Part shown: positions 12,352 through 13,266 of the stretch, piece after piece
How the letters are laid out: every line of letters starts with the position of its first letter
Position numbering within the stretch: position 1 is the stretch's first letter
Source of the DNA: DATLXU01 sp035575515
GTDB lineage: Bacteria > Acidobacteriota > Blastocatellia > UBA7656
Length of the DNA stretch: 13,266 nucleotides
Direction of reading: 5' to 3'
NCBI GenBank assembly: GCA_035575515.1
Contig: DATLXU010000059.1
Span: 1 to 13,266 of the forward strand
The notes under the pieces: generated by a model
The model's database searches: none
The model's input: the letters and a program-made list of their open reading frames with translations, nothing else
What the model was told of the DNA's origin: nothing
Program-made: the position numbers and the translations under genes

Positions 12352-12630
12352 GCTCTCATTATGAGATTGCCTGAGCAACGAATTTCAAAATCCGAATTGA
12401 CCCGCGTCAACTTCCGCGTCCTTGTTTAATAAACGGTTTGGACTTATGCTACTAGCAAGCGATGAGGATTGTGCTGCGTCCGACAAGCGCAAAGGGGATG
12501 TTCTTTAATTCTCATTGATCGCTTCTCGATTGTGGACCGTGCTGGTTGAGACTCTATAGCCAACGCGCTTCTGGCTTGAACACGCCGACACTGACCGAAG
12601 GCATCAGGTCCAAGTGCGAAAGGAGGCGCG
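12352..12630 (+). other. lpxK-cheB intergenic region
   Basis: I see no coding frame here with a plausible product. It contains a 13-bp palindrome TCTCATTATGAGA (12354-12366), a small inverted repeat TTGAC-CCGC-GTCAA near 12393-12406, and a candidate promoter at 12422-12450. The composition is less GC-rich than the flanking genes. Confidence 0.45.
12422..12450 (+). promoter_or_regulatory. Candidate promoter of the cheB-like gene
   Basis: TTGTTT (12422-12427, 3 of 6), a 17-bp spacer and TATGCT (12445-12450, 4 of 6). The start would be near 12457, giving a leader of about 174 nt. The match is weak and the call rests partly on position. Confidence 0.3.
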
Positions 12631-13266
12631 ATGCTAGGGCACGATATTATAGTCATAGGCGCTTCAGCGGGCGGCGTTGAAGCGATGAAAGAGGTTGTCA
12701 GGGGGCTGCCGCCGGATATTCCTGCCTCGATCTTCGTAGTTCTTCACATTCCGCCTGACGGCACAAGCGTGCTGGCTACAATCCTTGATCGCGTGGGCAA
12801 TCTGCCTGCGGCGATGGCGAAAGACAGGGAAGAGATCAGGCCGGGGCGCATCTACGTCGCGCGGCCCGATTGCCATCTTCTGGTCAAGCGCGGCTACGTG
12901 CGTTTGGTGCGCGGCCCAAAAGAAAACAGCATGCGGCCTGCGGTTGATCCACTCTTTCGCACGGCGGCGCGCGCCTACGGCCCGCGCGTCGTAGGCGTTG
13001 TGCTTTCGGGCACGCTCGATGATGGCACAGCCGGGCTGCTTGCTATCAAGAGCCGCAGCGGAGTCGCCATCATTCAAGACCCGGAAGACGCGCTCTATTC
13101 GTCAATGCCGCGAAGCGCGCTCGAAAACGTGGAGGTTGATTACTGCCTGCCGGCTGCCGAAATACCTTCGCTGCTCGTGCAGCTTGCCAACGAGCCTGTG
13201 GAAGAGGAGGGAGAATTTGCCATGAGTGATGAGATGGAGCAAGAAGCCGACATCGCCGAATTCGAG
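12631..13266 (+). CDS. CheB-type protein-glutamate methylesterase, no receiver domain, open at right edge
   Basis: CheB removes methyl groups from (and deamidates) chemoreceptors. The frame starts at an ATG 4 nt after a near-perfect AAAGGAGG and runs 212 codons off the window. Residues 5-190 form the CheB catalytic domain: DIIVIGASAGG with catalytic Ser12, VVLHIPP with His39, PGRIYVARPDCHLLV, MRPAVDPLFRTAARAYG and VVLSGTLDDGTAG with Asp131. All three triad residues are present. There is no N-terminal receiver domain, so it would not be controlled by CheA phosphotransfer in the classical way. The tail after residue 190 is acidic (EEEGEFAMSDEMEQEADIAEFE) and continues. Stand-alone CheB proteins of about 340 residues with a cysteine-bearing C-terminal part are common in soil bacteria, and this is probably one; that part is inference. 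Confidence 0.9.
   Translation, partial: MLGHDIIVIGASAGGVEAMKEVVRGLPPDIPASIFVVLHIPPDGTSVLATILDRVGNLPAAMAKDREEIRPGRIYVARPDCHLLVKRGYVRLVRGPKENSMRPAVDPLFRTAARAYGPRVVGVVLSGTLDDGTAGLLAIKSRSGVAIIQDPEDALYSSMPRSALENVEVDYCLPAAEIPSLLVQLANEPVEEEGEFAMSDEMEQEADIAEFE

Noticed and set aside
12444..12656. 70-codon minus-strand frame in the lpxK-cheB gap
   Set aside because: It overlaps the cheB ribosome site and start, lacks a good ribosome site, and the product has no recognisable features.

Overview
The window looks like chromosomal DNA of a Gram-negative bacterium from or near the Acidobacteriota (perhaps Blastocatellia). This rests on a GC-rich core with heavy GCG/CGC codon use, the order pilMNOPQ - roadblock protein - efp - waaA - lpxK, a PilQ with two AMIN domains and LPS genes that imply an outer membrane. 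The placement is an inference from gene style, not from a marker gene.

Layout. (1) 1-1771 is a visibly more AT-rich accessory segment. It holds the 3' end of a DDE-type transposase cut by the window edge, a secreted protein with an eight-cysteine tail (minus strand), and a short AraC-type regulator upstream of it on the same strand. Between the last two genes lies a promoter whose -35 box sits in the first of three direct repeats spaced exactly 21 bp, the classical geometry of AraC-family activator sites. (2) 1772-2271 is a long leader with a sigma70-like promoter. (3) 2272-8475 is the type IV pilus alignment and secretin operon pilM-pilN-pilO-pilP-pilQ, followed closely by a roadblock/LC7 (MglB-like) gene at 8558-8926. 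PilM (cytoplasmic actin-like), PilN and PilO (inner membrane), PilP (periplasmic) and PilQ (outer membrane pore) form the trans-envelope pilus channel. The roadblock protein is a candidate polarity or GTPase-partner factor for it. (4) 9136-12351 holds efp (elongation factor P), waaA (Kdo transferase) and lpxK (lipid A 4'-kinase); waaA and lpxK overlap. (5) 12631 to the end is a CheB-type methylesterase without a receiver domain, open at the right edge.

The most striking thing not explained by genes is a set of four foldback elements, each built from degenerate 7-bp units. Each has its own heptamer sequence, and each has a left arm followed by a roughly reverse-complementary right arm. They lie before pilM (2144-2259), between pilQ and the roadblock gene (8484-8560), between efp and waaA (9689-9812), and inside the waaA reading frame (10462-10608). 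The last is exactly 21 heptamers, or 147 bp or 49 codons, so it keeps the frame and adds a low-complexity insert to WaaA. The elements share architecture but not sequence. The arrangement resembles the short tandem heptamer repeats known from cyanobacteria, but I cannot say whether this family has been described.
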